A stretch of DNA of 64,000 bases, from contig CAVYIF010000015.1 in assembly GCA_963768585.1 (NCBI GenBank), forward strand, positions 190,095-254,094, read 5' to 3'. The translations under genes were made by a program, and so were the position numbers. This document shows positions 8,109 through 17,816 of the stretch, one piece after another. This stretch comes from CAVUNY01 sp963768585 (GTDB lineage Bacteria; Chloroflexota; Anaerolineae; Anaerolineales; Anaerolineaceae). Below the pieces are notes generated by a model. That model searched no databases. It worked only from the letters and a program-made list of their open reading frames with translations, and had not been told where the DNA came from. Within the stretch, counting starts at the first letter, position 1. Each line of letters starts with the position of its first letter.

Positions 8109-10422
8109 CTATCCATCTTTCCACTCTACACCGCGCTCTTCCAACAGTTCACGCAGCTTCTCCACATCTTTGGAACGCACCACCGCAGTCTGGTCGAGTT
8201 CGGCCGGGCGGAAGGTACGCAGCATGCGGCTGATTTCTGGATCGCGCAGCAAATCGGCCAGCGCTGTTTCGTTTTTAAAGCGCAGCAGGGCCACATCCTC
8301 AACCTGCGCCTGGCCAAAATGGCCGGACCAGGCCTGCAGGCGCTGCTCCAGCGGCAACGGCAGCGCCTGAACCAGCACCCGGTTGAGTTCCGCTACCATT
8401 TGACTGGCAGTTAATCCGGCATTGGCCGCCTGCCGGATCGAAGCCTGGGTCAGGCAGAAACCGTCACCCTGGGGTTCGGCAAAGCGCGCCAGATGAGCGC
8501 GCAGGTACAGGCCTGGTTGGCGCTGCACAAAGGCCAGCCGCCCTTCGCCATCCACCACCACCGAATGCGGCGGCAGACCAGCATCCCGGGTGGTTACCAT
8601 AGGCCACCATCCCAGATCGGACAGTATCTGATGGATTTCGCCCAGTTTGCGCTCCTCCGGCAGCACCACCACCCCCGGTGCAAGACGCCGTTTCAAAAGA
8701 GGCACAGCCTTCTTTTGAGAACCAAGCAAATCGAGATCTTCAGCGTGCGGGGCATGCAGCACTTTGACATGCGTCATAATGCTGATCCGTTCGTGGGCCG
8801 TCTGCCATTCTTGCAGCGTGCGGGCGATATTGGCCGGCAGCGGTTGACTGGAAAGCTCTTCAAGGTAAGCCTGAATGCGGTCTGCACTGCCAGCCGGCTT
8901 GCTGCCCGGCATACACCGAGGCCCGGGTCATGCGGAACAGGGTGGCGCGTTCGGCCGAAACTCGCCGGGCAAACTGCTCGAGGTGAAACAGCACCGCATC
9001 GCTGATTGGGTCGAAGGCCAGCAAAGTGTAATCCGGCTGGACGATGACCTGTCCACCTTCCTGGGGTATTTCCGGCGCAGCACCTCCTGCCAGCAGCCAG
9101 CGCCCGGGCGCGGTCAGGAAGAAGCAATCCGGCTCGACACCTTTCGAGTCGTGAAATCCCAGGTCAACCAACCCCATCCAGAAAAAGGCCGCGCTGACCA
9201 TCCATTGAATCCACTGCCCTTCCACCCGCCGCCAGCCCTCGCCCTCATCCATGCTGGGGGAAAATGACCAGTCCCAGCCCAGCGGGTTGCCGAACTGGCT
9301 GTAGGGGTGGACGGTGGGGTAATAGTAGCTCTGGCTGTTGGTTGGCCGAAAAATGCGCGGCAGCAGAAACTCGTAAGCTGTTTCGCGGACGCGCCCGATC
9401 AAGGCGTTCAGGCCGGTCCAGCCGGCTGCCAGACGATAAAACAGCACCAGGGCCTTGCGCGCATCCACCAGGCGATCGGGAACAGGCACCAGCTTCTCAC
9501 CGTAGGTGCTGATCGAGTGCTGTAAGGCCAGTTCGTTAAGCTGGCGCCCGGTGGCATACGCTTCAAACGTACGCCGGATGCGTTCCAGCGGCGGCGCGCC
9601 AAAAAAAGCCTCTCCTGGCACTGCCTGCAGGGACGATTCCTGGACCCGGATCAGACCCAGTTGGATCAACATCAGGCGCAGGAACATCAGGCGGGGAAAA
9701 TCCATCTCACCCTGCCCGGTACCAATCGTTTCGCGCTGCAGCAGGGTATCATTCACCGCGGTCAGGTGGCGTTTGGCCAGCAGCCCTTTGCCAATCAGTT
9801 CGGGCTGGTGGTGGTAAACGTAGCTCCAATACAGGTAGAGATCGCGCTGGAAAACGCGAGAAGAGCTCTCCAGAACCTTTTCCGGCATACCCAGATCGGG
9901 CAGTTCAGCTGGCAAGGCCGGCGGCGGGGGCAGCAAAGAAAGAATTTGGGATGGGATGAAATACTCCAGCGACATGCGGAAGGTCAGGTTGGACTTACGC
10001 CCCCAGGGGTCGGGCGAGATGCGCCCAAAAACCAGGCCGCTGGCCGCCAGATGCGCCAGAATCTCATCGATGAAACGCGTATCGGGACGGCGGTAGTCCG
10101 GCTGCTGGCTGGAATAGGTGTCCAGGCGGGTCTCGCGCCCTTCCAGCAGGTTCAGGTCGCGCAGCCGCCGCCGGATGGCGCCGCGCGTGGCGCTGCCTCC
10201 CTGGCGCTGCAAGGCAACCACCGCTTCGCGGGCCGGGCCGGACAGGCCGGCGAAGGTTCGTACCACCCGCCCAGGTTCGGTGAGCAGTTTCTGTAAAGTG
10301 CGCACCAATTCCGCCTTGCTCAAACGGCCCGGACCAGGCACCTTGTAGCCCTGAAAGGCCAGAATGGCATGCAGTGTGGCCGTCTCATATTGGTCCAACA
10401 CTTCAAACAGGGTGTCAGCCAC
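8109..10422 (-). CDS. helicase-associated C-terminal-domain protein (XPB operon), one frameshift
   Basis: Two abutting frames form one protein of about 770 aa: 10422 to about 8907, then about 8905 to 8109. The first frame ends in nonsense just after FRMTRASVYAG; the second resumes with GSKPAGSADRIQAYLEEL, continuing the helix-turn-helix-like end of the 'helicase conserved C-terminal domain' (PF13625-like) family. The length (2314 nt) is one base over a multiple of three, and an extra G in the GGG run at 8905-8907 explains it. Its start overlaps the SWIM gene by 8 nt. Role: probably a partner or regulator of the XPB helicase. The frameshift may be a sequencing error. Confidence 0.75.
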
Positions 10423-12658
10423 GATTGCCCCCTTGCGTGCTTGATTCTTGCAGGTTTGATCCTTGTATGCGCGGGGTATAACCCCGGGCCTGCAGTTCTG
10501 CCAGGTACTCTTCGGCCTTATCGGTGCGCACCGCCACCAGGCGCGGGGTAAAAGTGGTCAGCAGAATTTGGCTTAAACTGGTCGCTGCCAGCAGTTCAGG
10601 CAGGCAGAAATCGTCGCCGAACTCGATCAAGGTCATGTCGTCGTATATATGCAGGCGGCCGAAGCGCTCCCACAGCGGCTGCATGCGGGCCAACAGTTCC
10701 GCCGGCAGGGGCGCGCCGAGACCTTTCTCGAGATGGGAAATGATCTGCTCCAACGTCCAACCGTCATCAAACGCCTGCCCCAGCCCGGCCTCCTGAATGC
10801 GGTAGGCTAATTTTTGGGCCGGTTTTTTACCTTTGCCTTGGAGCGGCACGGGCGCGGCAATTTTCACCAGCAGATTCACCAGGTCGAGAGGGGCCGTGTC
10901 CAGATTTAATTCCAGGGTCTGGTCAGCGCGTATGGTCAGTGCGGGTATGGAGGTTTGCACAGCGGGCAGCTCGAAACCTGACTGCCGCCCCACCAGAAAT
11001 TCGCCAAAGGTTGAAAGGCGCACCGCTGCGGGATGGTCGCCCTGCCAGCCCACATCGACCAACCCCAACCAGAGCAGGCTGTGGGTCAGGAAAGTCTGCT
11101 GCATCTGGCCGTAAGCCTTCAGCCAATCTGCATAACGGAACGGGTCAACGCGAGTCCCGCCGATGCTGGCCCCGGTCGCCAGCGTATCGGTGGCATTCCG
11201 GCTGCCGCGGTTGTCGTGACGGGTGTTGTATTCCATCAGCCACCCGGGCTGCAGGCCCTGCACCGTTCGCAGGATCGAATCGGTCTCTACCCACTGTCCG
11301 GCTGGAAGATGGGCCACCAGCCGCGCCAGCCGCAGGCGCGCCCACCCGATCTCGGCCAGGAACTCATGGTATCCTGGCGAGCGCCGCGAGATGCGCCAGG
11401 GGGTGAAACCCGTCTGGCGGGCCAGGTCCAGTTCCAACTGGGTGGGAAAGACCGCCGCCAGGGCAAATAACTGCCGGCTCTGCTCCTGCGGGCTGAGGCC
11501 CAACCAATCCGGCACGCGTTCGGTCAAGCGCTGCGGGGCGCGTGGTGCCCACACCCCTCCCCCGTCCAGCAGGCGCGCAGCCAGATCGATTTGTGCTTCC
11601 GGCATCCCCAGCATGGAAGCCAGGCCGGTTCGCAGGCTGCTTTCCAGATAAGCACCTTCGGGAATAATTTCAACCTCATCCGCGCTGCGCTGCGCGCCCG
11701 GCTGCCCCGGCCAGGAACCCCGGGCGGCACTTTTATCCTGCGCCGCACAGTGCAGTTGGCCGCCCTGGGCCATCAAGAGCAGGCGCAATGCCAGGCGGGT
11801 GAATTGAAAGGGTTGGGCCAGGTCTACCCGCTCCGGTTCACCCTCCAACGGCTTGAACAGGCCAGGGTCAGGCCGGGCCTGGGCCACTACCTGCAGCGGC
11901 ACCGGGTAGCCTCTGATCGCCTCCGGAATCTGGTACAGGCTGGCAGCCCGTAATTCGCTCAGGCAGACGTTCACCGGGCGCGATTTCAGCCCGTTATCCA
12001 GGGCAGCCTCCAGGTACGGTTCAATCTGGGCCGTGCTGTAGCGCGGCGCCGCCCCAACCAGCACGCTCAACAGGTCCAAAAGGCGGCGCGTATCGGGCGC
12101 CAGGCGCTCCAGCGCATCCTCCAAAACACCCGGTTCCACCAGGCGCTGCAGCAGTCCTTCCCATACCTGGTTGCGTAGGGTTCCCTTGAGCTTCAGATGG
12201 CGTGCCGCGGCCAGATCGCGCATTTCTTTAACCGTCAGATTCTTCAGACGGTCGGCCCAATCCTTGCGAATGGCGTCATCGCCGGCGGGAGGATAAAACG
12301 AAACCGCAACCGCCCGGGCCGGTAACCTGGCCGGCGCCGGCGGAGGGGCACTTTCCAGATCGATGAGCTGGTCATACGTCACCACCCACTCCACCAGCAG
12401 CGCCAGGGCGTGGATACACGGGCGCCCGCGCATCCCACCGCAGTCGCAGGTCATTTGCAGTTTATTTTTTTGAGGAGAGATGGAAACCCGGTGGCGCCGG
12501 CGCCCATCTTCCACCCAGCCGCGCAGCGTTCCGTCCACATCCAGGTCCAATTCTTCGACCTGACCATCAAGATGGAGCCGCATCGCGTCTTCCATCAGGT
12601 CGGCGTCAAAGGTCACCTGCAGATCGCGCAGGGAGATCTCTTCAAACAGATTGGCCAT
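10415..12658 (-). CDS. SWIM zinc-finger protein, helicase partner
   Basis: 747 aa from the ATG at 12658, preceded by AAAGGAACC. Residues 70-83 contain TCDCG...CIH, the CxCxnCxH SWIM zinc finger (Cys71, Cys73, Cys81, His83), usually for nucleic-acid or protein binding. The rest is long, helical and resembles the neighbouring helicase-associated protein (repeated patterns such as WLGLVDVGW and TLIEFGDDFCL). It overlaps the helicase gene by 17 nt upstream and the next gene by 8 nt downstream, which implies translational coupling. No nuclease motif was recognised. The product likely acts on DNA with XPB; its precise role is unknown. Confidence 0.8.
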   Translation of the reverse strand: MANLFEEISLRDLQVTFDADLMEDAMRLHLDGQVEELDLDVDGTLRGWVEDGRRRHRVSISPQKNKLQMTCDCGGMRGRPCIHALALLVEWVVTYDQLIDLESAPPPAPARLPARAVAVSFYPPAGDDAIRKDWADRLKNLTVKEMRDLAAARHLKLKGTLRNQVWEGLLQRLVEPGVLEDALERLAPDTRRLLDLLSVLVGAAPRYSTAQIEPYLEAALDNGLKSRPVNVCLSELRAASLYQIPEAIRGYPVPLQVVAQARPDPGLFKPLEGEPERVDLAQPFQFTRLALRLLLMAQGGQLHCAAQDKSAARGSWPGQPGAQRSADEVEIIPEGAYLESSLRTGLASMLGMPEAQIDLAARLLDGGGVWAPRAPQRLTERVPDWLGLSPQEQSRQLFALAAVFPTQLELDLARQTGFTPWRISRRSPGYHEFLAEIGWARLRLARLVAHLPAGQWVETDSILRTVQGLQPGWLMEYNTRHDNRGSRNATDTLATGASIGGTRVDPFRYADWLKAYGQMQQTFLTHSLLWLGLVDVGWQGDHPAAVRLSTFGEFLVGRQSGFELPAVQTSIPALTIRADQTLELNLDTAPLDLVNLLVKIAAPVPLQGKGKKPAQKLAYRIQEAGLGQAFDDGWTLEQIISHLEKGLGAPLPAELLARMQPLWERFGRLHIYDDMTLIEFGDDFCLPELLAATSLSQILLTTFTPRLVAVRTDKAEEYLAELQARGYTPRIQGSNLQESSTQGGNRG

Positions 12659-14405
12659 GGTTCCTTTCGAGCAGCGCCTGCATGCGCTCATGCTGGAACC
12701 GGGCAGCCAGCACCGGCGGCTGGTAGTCCTCCAGCTCGTGGTCGTAAAGGATATTGTACCGGTAGCCCTGTTCGGTCAGGAAAAGCTGGCGGTTAGCGGC
12801 AAAATCCTGGTCGCGAGAATCACGGACGATGATCGAATAAAAATGAGCCAGCAGGCCGTTGCGTTTGGGCCGCAGGATGCGCCCCAGGCGTTGGGCTTCC
12901 TCCTGGCGTGAACCAAAGGTGCCCGAAATCTGGATGGCCACGTTGGCGTCCGGCAGGTCGATGGCAAAATTGGCCACCTTGGAAACCACCAGCAGGCGCA
13001 GCTCACCGCTGCGGAAGCGCGCGAACAGCTTTTCGCGCTCGCGCACGGGGGTCTTTCCGGTGATCAAGGGCGCCTGGTAGCGCGCCGCCACCTGGTCGAG
13101 CTGGTTAAGATACATGCCGATGATCAGCACATTATCCTCGGGGTGTTTGGCCAGCAGCGCATCCAGCACGGGATATTTGACGGCGTTGGTGGCTGCCATG
13201 CGGTATTTCTCTTCATCGGGGGTCAGGGCGTAAACCATGCGGTCGTTTTCCGAAAGCGGCACGCGCACCTCGGTGCACTCCGCCTCGGCGATCCAGCCCT
13301 GCCTTTCCAGCACCTTCCAGGGGATATCGACTTTTTTGGGCCCAATCAAGGAAAAAACATCCGCCTGGCGCCCATCTTCGCGCACCAGGGTGGCGGTCAG
13401 CCCCAGGCGGCGGCGGGCCTGCAGGTCCGCGGTAATGCGAAAGACTGGGGCCGGCAGCAGGTGGACCTCGTCGTAAATGATCAGGCCCCAATTGGCACGG
13501 TCAAACAGGGCAAAATGGGGGAAATCTTCGCTGCGCCGTTTGCGGTAGGTGATGATCTGGTAGGTGGCAATCGTCACCGGGCGGATTTCCTTTTCCAGGC
13601 CGGTGTACTCGCCAATCTGGTCGGCGGTCAGGGTGGTTTTGTCGAGCAGTTCGCGGATCCACTGGCGGGCCGCAACCGTAGAAGGGGTCAGGATCAGGGT
13701 CTGGGTTTGCAGCGCCGCCAGGGCGCCCATCCCGACCATCGTTTTCCCGGCGCCGCACGGCAGCACGATCACCCCGCTGCCGCCCGTAACTCCACCGCCA
13801 GCATGAAAGACGGCGACCGCGTCTTCCTGGTAAGCCCGCAGGCTGAAGCTTTCGCCGTTCAGGGTCCGTTCGCGCAGCGCCAGGGGCAGTTCGGCGCCTT
13901 TTACATAACCGGCCAGATCTTCCGCCGGGTAGCCAAAGCCGATCAGGGCTTGCTTCAAGCGCCCGCGGTTGCCGGCATTGACCAGCAGGGAGGTCTCATC
14001 CTCGCGACCCTGGATCAAGGGGGCCAGGTGCTTGTTCCGCAGGATCTCCTCAATCAGAGCCCGGTCGCTGGAGGTGAGCAGCAGGTCGTCGCCGTGTTTA
14101 TTGAGCTTCAACCGCCCGAAGCGCGACACCAGCTCGAGAATATCGATGCGCACATTCCCCGGCAAATCGTACTTGGAATAACGCTCCAGAGCCGCCAGCA
14201 TCTGCTCTGCGCCCAACCCAGATGCTGCCGCATTCCACAGTGAAAGCGGGGTAATGCGGTAAGTATGAATGTACTCGGGGCTTTTTTCCAGTTCGGCGAA
14301 GGGTGCCAGGGCATCACGCGCTTCGGCATACAGATCGTTGTTGACTTCCAGCAGCACAGTTTTATCGGATTGGATGACCAGCGGGTTCGCGGGGTTAAAT
14401 GCCAT
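12642..14405 (-). CDS. XPB-type superfamily 2 DNA helicase
   Basis: 587 aa. An N-terminal damage-recognition-like region (1-185) is followed by two RecA-like domains: PCGAGKT (216-222), DEVH box (312-315), TAT (337-339) directly followed by the XPB-specific RED motif (342-344), and motif VI QRLGRILRPK. This is the bacterial/archaeal form of the eukaryotic nucleotide-excision-repair helicase XPB, which opens damaged DNA with 3'-5' polarity. It leads a three-gene overlapping operon with the SWIM and helicase-associated proteins. The promoter is at 14452-14480 on this strand. The usual archaeal partner Bax1 is absent, so the two downstream proteins may take its place. Confidence 0.93.
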   Translation of the reverse strand: MAFNPANPLVIQSDKTVLLEVNNDLYAEARDALAPFAELEKSPEYIHTYRITPLSLWNAAASGLGAEQMLAALERYSKYDLPGNVRIDILELVSRFGRLKLNKHGDDLLLTSSDRALIEEILRNKHLAPLIQGREDETSLLVNAGNRGRLKQALIGFGYPAEDLAGYVKGAELPLALRERTLNGESFSLRAYQEDAVAVFHAGGGVTGGSGVIVLPCGAGKTMVGMGALAALQTQTLILTPSTVAARQWIRELLDKTTLTADQIGEYTGLEKEIRPVTIATYQIITYRKRRSEDFPHFALFDRANWGLIIYDEVHLLPAPVFRITADLQARRRLGLTATLVREDGRQADVFSLIGPKKVDIPWKVLERQGWIAEAECTEVRVPLSENDRMVYALTPDEEKYRMAATNAVKYPVLDALLAKHPEDNVLIIGMYLNQLDQVAARYQAPLITGKTPVREREKLFARFRSGELRLLVVSKVANFAIDLPDANVAIQISGTFGSRQEEAQRLGRILRPKRNGLLAHFYSIIVRDSRDQDFAANRQLFLTEQGYRYNILYDHELEDYQPPVLAARFQHERMQALLERNHGQSV

Positions 14406-14451
14406 CAGACTCTCTTTCTTTATGGGTGAAACTGACTCAACATAGACTTTT

Positions 14452-14480
14452 ATTATCCGATGCTAACCAATCTCTTGCAA
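14452..14480 (-). promoter_or_regulatory. promoter of the XPB operon
   Basis: On the minus strand a -35 TTGCAA (14475-14480), a 17-bp spacer and a -10 GATAAT (14452-14457) lie 46 bases ahead of the helicase ATG. TTGCAA is self-complementary and also serves as the -35 of the divergent PadR promoter. Confidence 0.65.
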
Positions 14481-14529
14481 TACATAGAAAACCGATGTAT
14501 ACTTTCAATACATCGGTTTTCTATGTATT
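14475..14529 (+). promoter_or_regulatory. padR promoter with a long perfect inverted repeat (operator)
   Basis: Plus-strand -35 TTGCAA (14475-14480), 17-bp spacer, -10 TATACT (14498-14503). A perfect 22-bp inverted repeat (14479-14500 with 14508-14529, 7-nt centre) covers the spacer, the -10 and the transcription start. PadR-family dimers bind such palindromes, so autoregulation is likely; a bound repressor would also touch the XPB -35. AGGAGG follows at 14531. Confidence 0.75.
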
Positions 14530-14541
14530 CAGGAGGAAATG

Positions 14542-14856
14542 ATGAATCTGAAAGGCAGCTTGCAGTTGTTGATTCTCAATGTGCTCGCCCAGGGGCCAAA
14601 CCATGGCTACCAGATTGCCCAGCAGATCAAACAGCAGTCGCGCGGCATTCTCGATTTTAAGGAAGGCACCCTTTACCCCACTCTGCATGGTATGGAACGC
14701 CAGGGTTATCTTATTTCGGCAGAAGAAGAGGAAAACGGGCGCATCCGGCGATACTATCACCTGACCGACAGCGGGCAGAAATAGCTCGCAGCCGAACAGA
14801 AAGCCTGGCGCCAGTTTGTGCAGGCGGTAAATCTCAATCTGGAAGCGGGCGCCTGA
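14542..14856 (+). pseudogene. PadR-family regulator interrupted by a TAG codon
   Basis: The winged-helix sequence MNLKGSLQLLILNVLAQGP and the segment GTLYPTLHGMERQGY are typical of PadR repressors. The frame stops at TAG 14782-14784 after 80 codons, but reading on gives 23 more codons (LAAEQKAWRQFVQAVNL and so on, to TGA 14856) that match the missing C-terminal dimerisation helix. The start at 14542 is preferred over 14539 for spacing from AGGAGG. PadR genes often sit beside ABC exporters that they repress, as here. Whether the TAG is real, a sequencing error or read through is unknown; a truncated protein would lack its dimer helix. Confidence 0.75.
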
Positions 14857-14925
14857 GGCGGCCTGCACCCATTAAAAATGATACTTTATATGAGATACGC
14901 TGCCACGTTTGCGCATTCAAAATCC

Positions 14926-14954
14926 TTGACGGGAAAATCGTAACACCATAGAAT
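14926..14954 (+). promoter_or_regulatory. promoter of the ABC transporter operon
   Basis: TTGACG (14926-14931), 17-bp spacer, TAGAAT (14949-14954), about 145 bases before the ABC ATPase start. The long leader contains runs of A and C but no structure I recognise. Confidence 0.55.
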
Positions 14955-15100
14955 GATTACGAGGCTGCACATTTATACGGGTAACCCCCATAAAAAACCC
15001 CCTTTTTAACCCTTTAATCCTGCAAAGCCTTCTTTTGGCCAGTCAAACCATGGAGTCCATCCACGGTAAATGCACTGCATCATTCCCCCGGAGTCAAACA

Positions 15101-15973
15101 ATGAACGTCATTGAAATAAACAAACTATCAAAATATTATGGCAAAGCCAGAGGCATCCGCGAGGTTTCATTGGCGGTGCAGGAAGGGGAAATTTTTGGCT
15201 TTATTGGCCCCAATGGGGCCGGGAAATCCACCACGATTCGTTTACTGCTGTCTTTAATCTACCCGACCGCCGGCAGTGCCCAGATCTTTGGCAAAGACGT
15301 GAATGAATACGGGGCGCAAATTCGCGAGGTTGTGGGCTATTTGCCATCCGAAATTTTCTACTATGACAAAATGAAAGTCATTGATTTGCTCAAATATTCT
15401 GCCAGTTTTTACAAACAAGACTGCACAAAGCGCATCAACGAATTGGCCGGAATCATGGAGCTGGAACTCAACCGCAAGATTGAAGATCTCTCTTATGGCA
15501 ATAAAAAGAAGGTCGGCATCGTACAGGGTCTGCTGCACCAACCCAAGCTCATCATCCTGGATGAGCCCACCAGCGGACTGGATCCCCTCATGCAGCAAAA
15601 ATTCTTTAATTTGATCGTCGAAGAAAACAAAAAGGGCGCCACAGTCTTCTTTTCCTCACACATTCTGGGCGAAGTGCAGAAAATGTGCAGCCGGGTGGCT
15701 ATCATCCGCGAAGGCGAAATCGTAAAAATTGAAGATATCAAAACCCTGCAGCGCGACAACTACAAAAAAATCAGTGTGGTCGCCGATCATATCGACGAAA
15801 AGCACTTTGCCATGGAAGGGATCAGCAACCTGCAGAATGGGAACGGTACCCTCAAATTCTTTTATAAGGGCGACATCAACCTGATTACCAGGGCGATCAG
15901 TGAAATCCCTGTAACCGACGTGCTGATTGAAGAACCCACCCTCGAAGAAATATTCATGCATTATTACGTCTAG
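15101..15973 (+). CDS. ABC-2 transporter ATP-binding protein
   Basis: 290 aa from the ATG at 15101, preceded by GGAG at a 7-nt distance. Walker A GPNGAGKST, signature LSYGNKKKVGIVQGL and Walker B LIILDEPTSGLD are all present; the signature LSYG is a conservative variant of LSGG. The C-terminal about 80 residues form the accessory domain typical of drug, bacitracin or lantibiotic exporters (CcmA/BcrA type). It energises the two membrane proteins that follow with gaps of 9 and 12 bases. The adjacent PadR gene suggests induction by a toxic compound. Confidence 0.92.
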   Translation: MNVIEINKLSKYYGKARGIREVSLAVQEGEIFGFIGPNGAGKSTTIRLLLSLIYPTAGSAQIFGKDVNEYGAQIREVVGYLPSEIFYYDKMKVIDLLKYSASFYKQDCTKRINELAGIMELELNRKIEDLSYGNKKKVGIVQGLLHQPKLIILDEPTSGLDPLMQQKFFNLIVEENKKGATVFFSSHILGEVQKMCSRVAIIREGEIVKIEDIKTLQRDNYKKISVVADHIDEKHFAMEGISNLQNGNGTLKFFYKGDINLITRAISEIPVTDVLIEEPTLEEIFMHYYV

Positions 15974-15982
15974 GCGAAAACG

Positions 15983-16783
15983 ATGAATATCTATTTGCAT
16001 GAATTAAAAATGAATGCCCGCTCGATCATCACCTGGTCGGCTACCCTCGCTTTGCTGCTTTTCGTCTTTCTCTCCGTGTTCTCCGCAATATCCATCGACA
16101 TGGCGGCATTTAATACTTTGATGGAAAATTACCCCCCCGAGATGATGGCCGTCTTTGGATTGAGTGGATTGGATATGGGCAGCATCCTGGGCTTTTATGC
16201 GCTGGCTTTTCTTTTCTGCCAGCTTTGCGTCTCGATCCAGGCCGCCAATTATGGCGTATCGCTGGTTTCGATCGAAGAACGCGACCTGACCGCCGATTTC
16301 TTGCTGGCAAAGCCGGTTACCCGGTTCAGAATTCTGACTGCCAAACTGCTGGCGGCCCTCACCGGCCTGGCGATTTCCAATGCGGTGGTGTGGATCTGTT
16401 CGCTGGTCTTTGTCAACCTTTTTAAAGGCGACAATACTTACAACGCCAATACCCTGTCCCTGCTGCTGCTGACCGTGACTTTTTTGCAGTTATTTTTCCT
16501 GATGGTGGGTTTGCTGATCTCGCTGCTGATGAAAAAGGTTCGCAGTGTGCTTCCGGTTTCGATGGGGCTGGTGTTTGCCTTATATATTCTCAGCGCTTTT
16601 GGGAGTTCCTTCGGTGAGGATTTATTCTCTTACCTCACCCCCTTCAAGCATTTTGAAGCCAACGCGATCATCAAAACCGGGGCATTGAATATGCAGCTTG
16701 TGCCCATCAGCCTGGTCGTCACCCTGCTGGCGCTAGTTGGCAGCTACTGGCTGTATCAACGCAGAAACATCCACTCCGTCTGA
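15983..16783 (+). CDS. ABC-2 type permease subunit 1
   Basis: 266 aa with six predicted membrane helices in the ABC-2 pattern: a long first loop, a cytoplasmic coupling segment IEERDLTADFLLAKPVTR between helices 2 and 3, and helices to the C-terminus. It starts 9 bases after the ATPase gene. It probably forms a heterodimer with the next gene product and exports a hydrophobic or peptide compound. Confidence 0.88.
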   Translation: MNIYLHELKMNARSIITWSATLALLLFVFLSVFSAISIDMAAFNTLMENYPPEMMAVFGLSGLDMGSILGFYALAFLFCQLCVSIQAANYGVSLVSIEERDLTADFLLAKPVTRFRILTAKLLAALTGLAISNAVVWICSLVFVNLFKGDNTYNANTLSLLLLTVTFLQLFFLMVGLLISLLMKKVRSVLPVSMGLVFALYILSAFGSSFGEDLFSYLTPFKHFEANAIIKTGALNMQLVPISLVVTLLALVGSYWLYQRRNIHSV

Positions 16784-16795
16784 GGAGAAAACCTG

Positions 16796-17590
16796 ATGAA
16801 CATTTTCGTGCGCGAATTAAAGTCGAATTTCAAATCTTTGCTCATCTGGAGTGGGATCATCGTGGTGTTTGTGGTCATGGGTGTTTCGAAATTTTCCGCC
16901 TTTGCCAGTGATCCGACCACTTTAAAAATCCTGGAAGACCTTCCTAAGGCACTGCTCGATGTGTTTCAAATGAATGCCTTTAACCTGGGCACAGTCAGCG
17001 GGTTTTACGGCATCATGTACTCGTACTTTGGCTTGATCGCAGCCCTGTTTGCGGTCATGTTGGGCAGCGACATCATTTCGAAGGAAGAACGGGATAAAAC
17101 GGTTGAATTCTCACTTACCCTGCCGATCCAACGTCACCAACTGATCACCGGAAAGCTGCTGGCGGCCGTGGTGAACTGCATCATTCTCATCCTGGTGATT
17201 TGGGGCGCTTCGCTCGCCTTTACGGCATCCTTTAATCCCGATCAGGCGTTTTATACGTTTCTGGGTTTGATCATCCTTACCCTGTTCCTCGTGCAAATGA
17301 TCTTCCTGGCGTTAGGCATCTTGTTGGGCTGTGCCATGAAGGAATATAAACAGGCCAGTTCCCTGGCAGTTGCACTGCTCATGGGGACTTACTTTATCTC
17401 CATTATTGCGGGATTGAGCAAGGATCTGGCGTTTTTAAAATATTTTTCCCCGTTCAAATACTTCAACCCGCTTACCCTGCTGAACGAATCAAAGATCGAT
17501 CCGCTTTTTGTGCTGCTCTCCCTGGGTATCATCGCCGCCAGTTTGATCGGCGCCTATTTTACCTATTCCAGACGGGACCTGTATATTTAG
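16796..17590 (+). CDS. ABC-2 type permease subunit 2
   Basis: 264 aa, a paralogue of the preceding permease with the same layout: N-terminal NIFVRELKSNFKS, coupling segment SKEERDKTVEFSLTLPIQR and six helices. A GAGGAG sequence lies just upstream. It ends with TAG and is convergent with the XRE regulator gene 12 bases away. It belongs with the ATPase at 15101. Confidence 0.88.
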   Translation: MNIFVRELKSNFKSLLIWSGIIVVFVVMGVSKFSAFASDPTTLKILEDLPKALLDVFQMNAFNLGTVSGFYGIMYSYFGLIAALFAVMLGSDIISKEERDKTVEFSLTLPIQRHQLITGKLLAAVVNCIILILVIWGASLAFTASFNPDQAFYTFLGLIILTLFLVQMIFLALGILLGCAMKEYKQASSLAVALLMGTYFISIIAGLSKDLAFLKYFSPFKYFNPLTLLNESKIDPLFVLLSLGIIAASLIGAYFTYSRRDLYI

Positions 17591-17602
17591 GCGCGAGTCA
17601 CC

Positions 17603-17815
17603 TTACTCTTCTAATTGAAAAACATCCTCGACGCTGACCCCGAAAGTTTTGGCAATCCGCATGGCCAGGAGCAGCGAAGGCACATATTTGTTGGCCTCAA
17701 GCGCGATGATCGTTTGGCGGGTGACACCAACGAAGGTTGCAAGTGTTTCTTGAGTCATTTCGGCGTTCTCAAAACGATACCGGCGGATCTGGTTCTTCAG
17801 GTTGGGAGATGGCAT
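17603..17815 (-). CDS. small XRE-type HTH regulator
   Basis: 70 aa from the ATG at 17815, one base after the stop of the upstream membrane gene (TAA C ATG), so translation is probably coupled. A longer frame to 17833 would overlap that gene. The sequence MTQETLATFVGVTRQTI is a clean Cro/C1 helix-turn-helix; with the C-terminal FGVSVEDVFQLEE it matches the YgzD/YozG-like small regulators always found beside a small membrane protein. It likely binds the inverted repeat at 18244-18280 and represses its own operon. Confidence 0.9.
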   Translation of the reverse strand: MPSPNLKNQIRRYRFENAEMTQETLATFVGVTRQTIIALEANKYVPSLLLAMRIAKTFGVSVEDVFQLEE

Positions 17816-17816
17816 G

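Noticed and set aside
13143..14243. 366-codon plus-strand ORF antisense to the XPB helicase
   Set aside because: Low-complexity Gln/Gly-rich translation typical of the antisense of a GC-rich gene; the minus-strand helicase is unambiguous.
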